Below are positions 1 to 9,875 of a stretch of 64,000 nucleotides of DNA, in pieces. The notes under the pieces were generated by a model. It made no database searches. It saw nothing but the letters and a program-made list of their open reading frames with translations, and had not been told where the DNA came from. Made by a program: the position numbers and the translations under genes. Position 1 is the stretch's first letter, and each line of letters starts with the position of its first letter. This DNA comes from Sclerotiophoma versabilis. Its lineage: Eukaryota; Ascomycota; Dothideomycetes; Pleosporales; Didymellaceae. The stretch spans positions 620,001 to 684,000 of the forward strand of contig JAAROD010000004.1 of the NCBI GenBank assembly GCA_012274445.1, written 5' to 3'.

Positions 1-904
1 GCGAGCCAACTGCAGACGCTCAGGCACATCTGTCTCTCGAATGATGTTGTCCTCATCAGTCAACATGCGTTCCTGCAGCTGAGACGGCTCGAAGACGTCT
101 TTGAGTTGGAGCTCACGACCTTCGCCGGTTTGCTCCTCCTCCTCGGCTTCCTGCATCTCGAGCGCCCAGTCATAGTCGGTACCGTCGCCAAAAGCTGCCC
201 TGTAGTCTTCCTCGGCGCCCTCATCGAGTCCGGCAGCCTGCAATCCCTGTGTGATGAGGTTGATACCCGGTTGTGTGACATCGCGATCATCTTCGATCTC
301 GTCTTCGAACTGGTCCTCTTCGATGAAATCGTCGAATTCTCCACCGAGTCTTCGGGGCTCGTCGATGTCGTCAACCGCTTCTTCATCGGAGAAAATATCG
401 TCGATGCCGCGTGATTTGCGCTTCTCCTTGTGGCCACGCTTTAGGCGCTTGTATTTGGGCTGCTCATTGTCAGCAGGCGAGCGGTATGGTCGCGTATCCT
501 ATCGTACCGCTGATTCGTCTTCTCGCTCAGGTCGCTCGATACCAATCAGATCGAGATCGTCTTCGTCGAGGTCTTCCTCAGCTTCACGGTTCTTGCGCTT
601 CTTTCTGCGCCGTCGTTCTCTCCGTGCCTCTACCTCGTCCTCGTCTTCGTCCTCGTCGGCGATGAAGCCAGCGCCTTCCTATGCATCAATCAGCAGCCAT
701 CCACCGCGGTGATTATAGACCAATGCTTGCCTTCGCCAGCAGTTCTTCGTCGTCCTCGTCTTCCTCCTCGCTGGAGTCGTCGATCCCGTTGGCGCCATTG
801 GACTTCTTGGGCCGTTGCTCGCCACCCTCGTCATCAAAGTCCTCATCTTCCTCCTCGTCGCTGCCTACATCGGCGACTGTGTCGAACAGGTCCCTTGTAG
901 ACAT
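1..904 (-). CDS. spt6: Transcription elongation factor Spt6, N-terminal part (cut by window edge)
   Basis: Spt6 is a histone chaperone that travels with RNA polymerase II and restores nucleosomes behind it. Only about 268 N-terminal residues are in the window. The start reads MSTRDLFDTVADVGSDEEED, then an acidic region, a basic KRLKRGHKEKRK patch, DDIFSDEEAVDD, EFDDFIEEDQFEDEI, the conserved AAFGDGTDYDWALEM stretch and LKDVFEPSQLQERMLTDEDN, running off the left edge at RLQLAR. This order is diagnostic of fungal Spt6. Proposed exons are 904-731, 678-508 and about 462-1. The first intron (679-730) is GC-AG. The second (about 463-507) is GT-AG, with a one-codon ambiguity at its acceptor (GAG or GAGCAG). 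The gene diverges from the MAPKK to the right. Confident in family; exon edges are hand-derived. Confidence 0.93.
679..730 (-). other. GC-AG intron in spt6
   Basis: On the minus strand the donor is AAG|GCAAGC and the acceptor is GCATAG|GAAGG, with CTGAT as a possible branch site. Removing these 52 nt joins EELLAK to EGAGFIADEDE in frame, which matches the expected acidic Spt6 N-terminus. The nearest GT donor (GTCTAT, ten bases downstream) would shift the frame. Confidence 0.75.
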
Positions 905-1875
905 TATGTACGGTGATGTAAAGGAGATGCGCGAAAGCGTCTATAGATGTCGAAGAAGCAGTTTCGGGGCGTTCGAAAAGCCGGCGCGGGAAATGGAACG
1001 CGGCGATTCGGGGAGAAGGGGAATAAAGAGAGTCGAGGTAAAGGGCGCAGGTAAGGCAGAAGGGGTGACCAGCGCGTCTTCAAAGCGAAAGCTCGCCGGC
1101 AGCCGCAGCTACGTAGTTCCGGCATCACGTGAGCGTGCACTCGGGCCCGCGGCCATCAACACGGACTAACCCTGGAGGTACTCAGCACCCTTTAGCAGCA
1201 ATGTGAATTGCATGCAGAAGATACGCGATGTCTACGCGATTCGTGTTCTATGGGTCCCATGCTCGTTCTCGTTCTGCGCTGTCTGTAGCGGGCACAATCT
1301 ACATATCCACTGGCCTTGGGGCCTGCATGGAGCGCTAGAACGATAGGTGAAGCATGGTCTCTGAACTGAAACATGCAGTTGATCGTGGCTATATATCAGC
1401 TACGAACCCTCTGCTCAACGCCCTCTCACATTGGTACTTGCTTGGCGTTGCTCCGAGCCCGACAGTAAGCTAACTCTGGTCGTGTCGCGCCGCCCACCCG
1501 CAGCCTTGCAGGATCGTTTTTGGTGCTGCATGCACAAACACGCGGCCCCGCTATTCGGTAACTAACACACCTCGCATTCTCCTGAGCCCTCCTTACGGCG
1601 CTCGATAGGAAACTCGCTCTTTACAACACACCGCAGTCGCCCCCCGATCAGGCACTCACTCTTCGCTACAGCACGCCCCAACCGGCAAGCCAATAGACGC
1701 TGTCCTCCATTAGGATATTGCCGTGATTGGCGACCCATCAGTCGACCCATCCTTGGGCGGCAACTCGAAACCACATACTGCCACGCTCACCTGCGCCTGA
1801 AGCTCCACATCTCACCGCCACTCGACATCCCTATTTTCTTCTTCGCAGCGTGGACAACGCTGCACATAGCCCGCC
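905..1875. promoter_or_regulatory. Divergent intergenic region, spt6 / MAPKK
   Basis: This 971-bp spacer separates two divergent start codons and must hold both promoters. I see no convincing TATA box or coding frame. Pyrimidine-rich tracts precede the MAPKK start (around 1830-1860), a common feature of fungal promoters. Confidence 0.5.
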
Positions 1876-3460
1876 ATGGCTGATCCGTTCGCCCCCAAGA
1901 CGATGAAGAGGAAGAACAAGAAGGGACTTGCATTGAGCGCACCCCCACCAAAGCCGGTGCCGTCGGAGAGCGATGCACAGGCACCCGGCGGCCTGGGCAA
2001 TGCTAAGGAGGAGACACTTGAGATTGGTGTTGAGTTCCAGTTGGATTTGAAGGCAGAAGATCTGATCGTTCTGCGAGAATTGGGCTCAGGAAATGGAGGC
2101 ACAGTCAGCAAGGTTCAGCACGCAGCCACCAAAGTCATCATGGCGAGGAAGGTGCGTTGGAGTGGTCCAGTGGGGCAAACAACAGGAAAGAGGGGCGCTA
2201 ACAGCCGCAGGTCATCCACGTCGAAGCGAAGAACGAAGTACGGAAACGCATCGTGCGAGAGCTGCGTATTATGCACGAGTGCAACTCGCCTTACATTGTC
2301 GATTTCTATGGCGCTTTCCAGAACGACTCTGGAGACGTTATCATGTGCATGGAGTACATGGATGTGGGGTAAGTAGCCGCCCCACAGCCCTCAGACGCAC
2401 AGGAACTGGAACTGACATGCTGGTATAGTGCTCTGGACTGGGTGTCTCGTCAGTTCGGTCCTGTACGCGTCGACGTCCTCGGAAAGATTGCAGAAGCCGT
2501 CCTCGGCGGTCTCAGCTACCTCTACAGCGCCCACCGCATTATGCACCGCGACTTGAAGCCGTCGAACATTCTCGTAAACTCAAAGGGCCAGATCAAGCTT
2601 TGCGATTTCGGTGTCTCCAGCGAACTTGACGGTTCCATCGCCGAGACCTTTGTAGGGACAGGCACATACATGGCCCCAGAGCGTATTCAGGGTTCACCTT
2701 ACACCGTCAAGTCCGACGTATGGAGTGTTGGACTTACGATCATGGAACTGGCTATTGGCAAGTTTCCTTTTTCAGGAAGCGCAGATGATGACGAGGCTGG
2801 AGGTCCACAGGGCATCCTCGATCTCCTGCAGCAAATCGTTCTTGAGCCTGCGCCAAAGCTGCCCAAGAGCGACGCCTTCCCCTCGATCCTGGAAGACATG
2901 GTGGCGAAGTGTTTGCTGAAAGATCCCAAGGAGCGGCCAACACCCAAGGAGCTCTACGTACGTCACTTGATTCTTGTCCTTTCTTTACTAATGTTTCCCA
3001 GGACCACGACGCATTCCTCCAAGCCGCAAAGCGCACGCCGGTCGACCTTGAAGCATGGGCGACAAGCATGCTCGAACACAACAAGCGCAAATCACATCTC
3101 GCTCCTTCCGTACCATCGGGCAACATCCGCGAGAAGCTGCAGAATCAAGAGCCTGCACCAAGGCGAGGGTCTGCGGATATCAGACAGCTAGAGTCCTCGT
3201 CGAGGAGAGGCTCTGCTGACGTCAGGCAAGACCATGGACCAGCGCCACCCCGTCCAGCCTATCCTCAACGAACATCGAGCAGTATCAGCCAACACAGCCA
3301 GTCGAACAGCCAGTCGAGTCAAAGCGGTCAGATGTCTCTCCCCATGCGGCCTGCGCCACCCGCATCGAACGGGTCAAATTCGAGACCTCAATCAAGAGGG
3401 CCGCCCCTCAACGGTGGACTACCACCTGCGCCGAGGAGAATGTACAGCGATGTGCAATAG
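1876..3460 (+). CDS. ste7: MAP kinase kinase, Ste7/Fuz7 type
   Basis: Dual-specificity kinase expected to phosphorylate the Fus3/Kss1-type MAPK that controls mating, filamentation and, in plant pathogens, infection structures. Exons 1876-2151, 2211-2368, 2429-2957 and 3002-3460 give 473 aa; all three introns are GT-AG and keep frame. The short conserved N-terminus (MADPFAPKTMKRKN) is typical of filamentous-fungal Ste7. Visible motifs are the glycine loop GSGNGG (residues 70-75), VIMARK with the ATP lysine K92, catalytic loop HRDLKPSN (184-191), DFG (204-206), the MAPKK activation pair S214 and T218 in SIAET, then GTGTYMAPERIQG. After the kinase domain, a region of about 130 residues is Ser/Gln/Pro-rich and looks disordered. 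It holds two RRGSAD-type repeats that resemble basophilic phosphorylation sites. Strong family call; the pathway role is inferred from orthology. Confidence 0.95.
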
Positions 3461-4937
3461 TCTATCCTTCTACGTCTGAGTTGATTATCAAGGACACCCT
3501 CTTTTGTGCATGTTTGAATAGCGCTGGGCATTTCTGGGGTCATTCGCCTCACCGCATGTACATCTCGAATATGAATTTTTTGGTGAAATGATGTAGAAGG
3601 GGGTATTGTTTGGGGCAAATTATCGGAGCATCACCTTGACAGCTTCACGTCACATTTTACTCACACTTTATCAATCACAGAAGGCATTACAGACAGATCG
3701 CTTACCCTCGGCAGCCACAGCGGGAATGAGCCACTTATACCCACTTTCAGAGCGCGTTGCCAGACTACTGTACGACAATGAGAAACAGCCTCAACCCAAC
3801 GCGGCAACTTTGCACGCGATACAATGCACTTGACTCTTGTAGAGATCACATTACAGTCGTGACTTCGGCCGTTGTCTCGTTCTCTAATTACTGGCATGAC
3901 GCCGCATGGCATACTCTGGCACAATTCACCACAATAGCAGCAGCCCAACACGGCAAATGTGCACACGACACCGCTCGCTCACCGCAAACAATGACTTCCA
4001 AACCTATCCGACCACAAGCTGGTCACCTTGCACTCACCATGTGGTGGGGCTTACGTACTGATGCGCACGCGAAATGGTCGTGTGACAACCTTCCCTATCC
4101 AGATATCGCCATAACTACAAGCTTGTGAACTGGCATTCGGCACTCATAAAGCTTCAGCCAACGTCAAATGCTATTATCAGTATAATTTTCAAAGCGAAAT
4201 CAAGGGCCTATATTTGTTACTGCAATATTTTTCTAATTCGATATGCTCTCAATTTTCGCCTTTCTTATGGCTACACCTACAGCAGCACTTATCATTGCTT
4301 ACGCCACCGCCTACCTGGCAATCATGATGAGTGATTGGAACTGGTAGGCTGACAATGGTGTACATCTGCACAAAACAACAGCACAGCTGGTTATATTATA
4401 GTGAAGATACCGTAGGACTTCTTCCGTATCGAGAGAATTTCCAACTGACCTTTCTAGCGCTACTACTACCAGCCGCGATACAATAGTGTGATAGTGGATA
4501 GATAGAGACACTCTATATTGCGGTCTATCTCTCTTGCCAGCGGGCGTGCAAAGCCAGCCGTCTATAAAGAAATGACGCAAGTGATCGAGTAAAGCATTTC
4601 GCAGTTCGTGACATGGACAACCCTCGTCACTTGCACTTCAGCTCGACACGGTTGCGACGTGCACAGCAGAAAATGTTTGTACCTGAACATTGCAGTCTTT
4701 AAACAACAGGTTCAGTACATAGTGGCGAAGGCGTGCATTTAAAAGGCACATAAAGCCAATTGATCCCACACAAAGGAGTGGTATTAGCTAACCAATTTCT
4801 ACAATAACATTGCTAGGGAAGGAGTGAATGTGCTCGAACATTGTCATAAAAGAAAGCAAGAACCACCCGTATACACCAAATCGCTATGCAAAGCCCACGC
4901 CTCTACCCTTCCCTTTCCAATCCGCCTCTTATCGCAC
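3461..4937. other. Intergenic, no gene recognised
   Basis: Starts with the MAPKK 3' region. Short open frames here lack codon-like composition or motifs. The stretch 4130-4300 is A/T-rich. The last part is the 3' flank of the convergent small secreted protein gene. Confidence 0.5.
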
Positions 4938-5327
4938 TTAGTTGCAGGTAATGGTGAAGGAAGACACATCAGTCTCAACGGCCTTGCCCGCGACACCATC
5001 AAGATCCAAGAAAGTCTTCTGGTTGTTGATCTCACCCACCAGACCGCCCGCACCATTCTTGACCACGCAGTACACGTTGGGGCCCTGAGGAGCAACGTTC
5101 TGCATGCTGGTCGCCTTGATCACGCCTTCCTTGACGAGCACCGTGTTGGTGAAGACGTTCAAGAGGGTGTTCGAGATGCCATTGACAGGCACGGAGCGGA
5201 TCACGTTCGCGCCTGACATGTCGTTGGCGAGCTGGATGGTGAAGAGGGGTGCGGTAGATGTAGGGCCAGGGTAGGCCAGGGCGGTGCCGAAGATGGCGAG
5301 GGTGGAAGCGATGGTTGAGGCCTTCAT
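4938..5327 (-). CDS. Small secreted protein, 129 aa
   Basis: Single-exon gene for a predicted secreted protein. Residues 1-18 (MKASTIASTLAIFGTALA) form a classic signal peptide with cleavage likely after ALA. The mature part of about 110 residues is rich in Val, Asn and Thr and has only two cysteines, one in VYCVV and one three residues from the C-terminus (TITCN), which could pair. No catalytic motif is visible and I do not recognise a family. A TATAAA element lies about 165 bp upstream of the ATG. Isolated genes of this size and design in plant-associated fungi are often effector candidates or wall proteins; that role is a guess. The sequence around the start codon closely resembles that of the PL3 lyase gene 4.4 kb to the right. 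Confidence 0.85.
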   Translation of the reverse strand: MKASTIASTLAIFGTALAYPGPTSTAPLFTIQLANDMSGANVIRSVPVNGISNTLLNVFTNTVLVKEGVIKATSMQNVAPQGPNVYCVVKNGAGGLVGEINNQKTFLDLDGVAGKAVETDVSSFTITCN

Positions 5328-5488
5328 TTTGAGGATTGCGTTTGGTGGTTGGTTGGTAGGTAGATCAAGTGAGTGTTGTAAGAAGATATGGTAATGGGGA
5401 ATTGTTGGAAAGTGAAGATGTTGCTTTGGTTGTTTGACTGTATGACTGTTGTGTGATGAGTATCAGTTCGACGTCGATTCCTTCGATC

Positions 5489-5494
5489 TTTATA
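5489..5494 (-). promoter_or_regulatory. TATA box of the small secreted protein gene
   Basis: TATAAA on the minus strand, about 165 bp upstream of the start codon at 5327. The distance is a little long, so the transcript would have a long leader. Confidence 0.4.
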
Positions 5495-6441
5495 CATCGA
5501 TTCCTCGAGCTGGTTGCTAATTGTGGCTCAAACTTACGCCAGCTGAACATCACGAGCTACGTTCTGGCTTTGCCTCGATGCTAAGTTGAGCTGCGATGGC
5601 CTCAAGTCGGCGAGACAGTGAGACAAATGTTGCACAGCCATAGATGTGACTTGCTCGTGATGTGGGTTCTGACTGTCAAGTTGGGTACGCAGCTCTTCGT
5701 AACCGAACGCGAGTGGAGCGATAGTTCTAGTGTGCAGTCAAGCTGGCAGCCGAACAGGCGGGTGGTGGCTGCGAACGTCGAATACTCAGCTGAGCGATTG
5801 GTAAGTGTGGTAAGAACGGTAGGCTTGTCCGACTTCGGCTAGCGCAGCACCTGAACATTCACTTTCAGCCACCGTTAGCTCAGCTGTGGCTTACATTTAA
5901 CAGGCTCAACAAGCGAGCTTGTAGAACCTATTTTTGGCGGCTTACACTTGGGTTTCTTGGCCTACCCAAATGACCAGTGTTTTCCTCAATTAGGGCTTCA
6001 CTTACGGTTGGACGCCAATTGAGTTGCGGTGCGACTTTTTAGAGCCACGTAGGGTAGTATCGAGCAGCTGATCCTACGCCAACTACTGCCGGGAATGTTT
6101 GATTATACGATCTGCTGTGCCATCCTCTCTCGTAAAAAAGGATGGAACCAGCAAGAATGCAATTTGATGTCTTAGTGAGCAGATTTCTGGTTCCAGAGAC
6201 AATGCAGACACAGACAAGACAGACGGGAACACGTATATATGAAGCTTACAACGGAGCCATGCTTGGAATGGCTAGTATCATTAACAAGTAAACATCCCCA
6301 CTTCGAGATGCTATGCAAAGACTACTCCTCATCTATCTATTTCCTGCTATTATTAAAGACTTTCTTAGCCTTAAACCGCACTGAATTGCTTCAGGCGGCT
6401 GTGCCTCGTGACCTCCTTAAGTAACCGGTAGTGTCAAAGCC
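5495..6441. other. Intergenic, no gene recognised
   Basis: Upstream flank of the small secreted protein gene, then the 3' flank of the hypothetical gene at 6442. Open frames are short and show no motif. Confidence 0.45.
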
Positions 6442-8093
6442 TTAAGAAAATGCTTGGCTATCACGGCCTCTTCCACCATCTCTCTTGTATTTCTTCTGTG
6501 ATTGTGCAAGAGGGCTCTCCGCTTTCCTTTTGTTATTTCCCAAAGATTTGCTCTGTGTTGCCTCTTTGCTTGAAGACTGATACCGTAGTTTCTTCACATA
6601 GGTGTCAACTAGCTTCTTTGCCTCGTCGTATTCGCGCTCAGCTTCTTCACTTCTGATCTTGTCAAGGTGGTCCTTCATACTGCCGTACATCTTTTTGCAT
6701 AAAGTCTCTTCTGCGTCGTTCTCTTTGTGATGGTGTACCTCACACCATTGGTCAAGTACCGCAGTGTTGTGACCTTTTGTAAATGGATCTCTTATGTGTG
6801 CGATCGCAAAGATGAATCTGGAGAAGGCATCGCTGTCAACTTGTGGGAAGTCAGCGAGGAGGTGTTCGTGGCTTTGATATTGCTGAGTTCCCCACAAGAA
6901 AGCAAACAGCGTTGCTACCCATCGGCAAAGGTCGTTCTCTTCTGGCAAATACTGAAACGCCAGAACGGCAGTTGCTAAGTCCGGCAGTCCGTTTTTATAG
7001 GTGTAGTTTGTGCTTTGGAACCTGAGCAGTACTGAAAAGCATATATCAAACTCCTTTTTATGGTATGCGAGGATATATAGCGTAACGAGGTTGCTGTAAA
7101 ACTGCTCGAGGTTGATGAGCTTACGCACAGCGGCGAAGGACTTCACTTCCTGTTTGTTCTGCCACTGTATCCACATGGCGTGTATCACTTTACCTGGCAT
7201 GGAGAGTTCCAAGCCTATGCGGTCTGCGATACTCAGGATTGGTGACTTGTTGTGTATCTTGCTGGGTGATGTATCGACGCTGTCTGCAATTTCGGAAGCA
7301 ACACCCTTGATTCGTATTTCGGATTCCGCAACGCTCATTCGCGACAACAAGCTGGGCTTTACTATGGCAGTAATAGCAGTCAAAGGTGTGGTCGGAACCA
7401 CTTCTGCGGCGGTCGCTATACAGGTGTCGAGTGAAATGGGCTTTGTGGAGGTTATTGATGTAGTGGTTGGTGCAGTCTCTGAGTTGAATGCCTGTCGTGA
7501 AAATTGCTCGGCGTCGTTTTGGGCTTCAGTTTCGTTGGCATGATTGCAATATGAGGGTTCTTGGCTGATCGAAACGTTGGGGAATCGTAATTCGAAGTCA
7601 ACCTGACGATCCGGAGTCAAGTCGTGCTGGGCTACGGTAAAGCTGACCGTTTTCACGTATGAAGGGATTACCTCCTGCTTGAAGACCTCCCAAGACGTAC
7701 GTTCTGTGGATGGAGCAGAATACGAGGATTTCTCTGGCATATCAGACTGCCTCACGTTGTCGAAATGACGGTTTCTGGTGGTCAACAACTTTTGCACAAT
7801 CTTTATACAGAGAGTTGCGCAGTCTTCAAGGAGGTATGAGCCATTTACATTGAAGGATTCAAGCTCACAGCCACCTAGTTTGAGTGACAATGTCAATGGG
7901 TTGTTTCTGGTTTATTCATCAGCCATATGATCTGTTCATCAGGAACAAATTTGACAGACAACTCCGGGACGTCTGCGCCATTGTGAATCATAGGATATTC
8001 AGTCTCAAAGTCGGCTTCCAGTTCACGAAGGTGTCTGAACAGTCGGCACTCGGTTGCCGTCAGGACGAACTGATGCGTCTTCTCTCTCGCCAT
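6442..8093 (-). pseudogene. Hypothetical fungal protein, apparently frameshifted near 7898
   Basis: Two abutting minus-strand frames look like one gene. The first runs from ATG 8093 (MAREKTHQFVLTATECRLF) for 66 codons to a stop at 7893-7895. The second continues in a shifted frame to 6442 (about 480 aa). No GT donor in the right phase connects them, but one extra C in the CCC run at 7898-7900 would join ...NKPETT to PLTLSLKLGG. The long part has a low-complexity Ser/Thr middle. It then has a compact segment (LVTLYILAYHKKEFDIC ... FAFLWGTQ ... IAHIRDPFTKGHNTAVLDQW) resembling the C-terminal portion of some Dothideomycete BTB-associated hypothetical proteins, and a Lys/Arg-rich tail that could be a nuclear signal. 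If the frameshift is a sequencing error, the gene is intact. Function unknown; the family hint is weak. Confidence 0.6.
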
Positions 8094-8922
8094 CGTCTTT
8101 GATCTTGGACCCCTCGGCGCAGTTGGAATATAATTGTCTGTTTGCTCGAAAGGTTGCTAATGGCACCCCGCTAGCAGTGTCTCACATTGATGCATCGAAT
8201 AGCTTTGGTATGGTCCTCGCTGTAGATGGTATAACACAAGTCGATTGTTAAGGCGCCCCGTAGCCAACGGTGTTGGATGATCGAATTTGCTTGCCCGCGC
8301 CAAGCGTTACCAAAACATACGATACAAAGCTGGCCAGTCAGACATAACATTCAGAGCAAAGCGAGCTAACTATTGTAAGAGACGAGAAACGCCGATTTGG
8401 CCGGTATAGAGAAGAGTGTGGGTAACGAGTGAAGCAAGGGATGGGGCACGACGGACACGCTAATTTAGCGTGACCTGTTTGGGAAAGGCCGTATCGTCAT
8501 TGTGTAAGGGTTGAATTCGCGCCCTACACGCTCCTACCCTTGTTGATTCTACAACCGCAACCACGAGAGACTCTTACTGACTGTGCTGCCATGTCCAAGC
8601 ACTCTTGTTGCAGCTACCATCAGCACTTATGCGATAACGTCAAAACAGGATTTCTGTCAGCGCCCTACCGCACGCGGCAACCCTAGTTAGGAGGAACTTC
8701 AAACAACTCCCTTTTCATTGCAGAAGAGATGATTGCAAGGATAAGGGTGAGCCTGTGGGAAAGTAGCATATCAGAGTTTATCGACAAGAAGGTAGAATTT
8801 ATATACAAAATGCGAAGACCAAAGTCGCTTGGCAACCGCTGTTTCGACCACTTTCATATTCACCAAGTGTTGAAACCAGTAGAAGCCGATAAGGCTAATC
8901 CCTGCACGAATTCTAAGCCTGC
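8094..8922. other. Intergenic, no gene recognised
   Basis: Upstream flank of the hypothetical gene and 3' flank of the pectate lyase. No splice-consistent coding frame was found. Confidence 0.45.
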
Positions 8923-9737
8923 TTATCCAGAGCAGACACCAGCCTTCTTGGGCTCACAGCCGCCAGCACAGCCATTGTACATCTGACACTTGGTCTTTGT
9001 GTCGGAGCAGACGTTCTTGAGAGTAGCAGTGTCCTTGTAGTTGGCGTTGATGCCTGCGAGCTCACCGCCGTTCTTAGCGGTGACACCCTCCATATAAACG
9101 TTACGCTTGCACTGTTTGGAGCACTGAAGTAGAGTCAGTAAGTGATTTAGGTGGGCGGGTACGAGTGTGCTTACGTTTCCGCAGGACCTGTAGAGCTTGC
9201 CATAGTCCTCAGCGTAAAAGTTGATGACATTGACGGTACCGCAGCCATTGTGCTGTATTATCTTGTCCGAGCCGTGGTAAGCACCGCCACCGATGATCCA
9301 AGTCTGTGAGCCGGCCTTGTCATTCTTGATGGAGAGAGCGTCCTCGCAAACATCCTCCCACCAGACAAACTCGAGCGTGCAGTGGCCAGTGCAGTGAACG
9401 CCCTCAGCTTGGTTCTTTCCAATGATGACGTTGCGGAGAGTGGCACCCTCGTGAAGGTAGAAAACAGCGTCCTTGTAGTCTACAACATATGAACATCATT
9501 TTAAGACGATTGGGCTGGTATCTTTCACTCACCTCCCTCACCCTGACCACCGCAAGCACCGCTGCCGCGGTCGTACCTGTACCACTGACCATCAAAGACC
9601 TGACCGGCCTTAACCTCGATGACGGCCTTGTTGGTCTTTGTGCCAACAGCCTTAGGAACACCACCAGTGAAACCGTTGCAGGCCATGGCGGCAGGAAGCA
9701 AGGCTGCAACAGCAGCGAAAATGGTGGAGGCTTTCAT
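8923..9737 (-). CDS. Secreted pectate lyase, polysaccharide lyase family 3
   Basis: Cleaves de-esterified pectin (polygalacturonate) in plant cell walls by Ca-dependent beta-elimination. Exons 9737-9533, 9479-9175 and 9123-8923 give 236 aa, the usual PL3 length; both introns are GT-AG. Residues 1-19 are a signal peptide (MKASTIFAAVAALLPAAMA). Family features follow in order: GGQGEGDYKDAVFYLHEGAT, NVIIG, GVHCTGHCTLEFVWWEDVCEDAL, IIGGGAYHGSDKIIQHNGCGTVNV, KLYRSCGNCSKQCKR, and a Cys-rich end (KCQMYNGCAGGCEPKKAG). There are 12 cysteines after the signal peptide, consistent with a disulfide-rich parallel beta-helix. A TATAAA element lies about 135 bp upstream. Suggests growth on pectin-rich plant tissue. 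Confidence 0.93.
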
Positions 9738-9869
9738 TTTGGAAGTATGGCTACTGAATCGGGTGGGGTCTGAAAGAGAGACTGTTGGCAAGGAATGGAA
9801 GCGAGGTTCGAAGGACTGAATTGAATGCTCCTGGCTGATGATGAATGCAGTGCTGAACGGTTTGGAGTC

Positions 9870-9875
9870 TTTATA
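9870..9875 (-). promoter_or_regulatory. TATA box of the PL3 pectate lyase gene
   Basis: TATAAA on the minus strand, about 135 bp upstream of the ATG at 9737, a normal spacing for an inducible secreted-enzyme gene. Confidence 0.45.

Noticed and set aside
679..720. GTCTAT as the donor of the first spt6 intron
   Set aside because: With this donor, exon 2 would be read in the wrong frame. The GC donor keeps the conserved reading.
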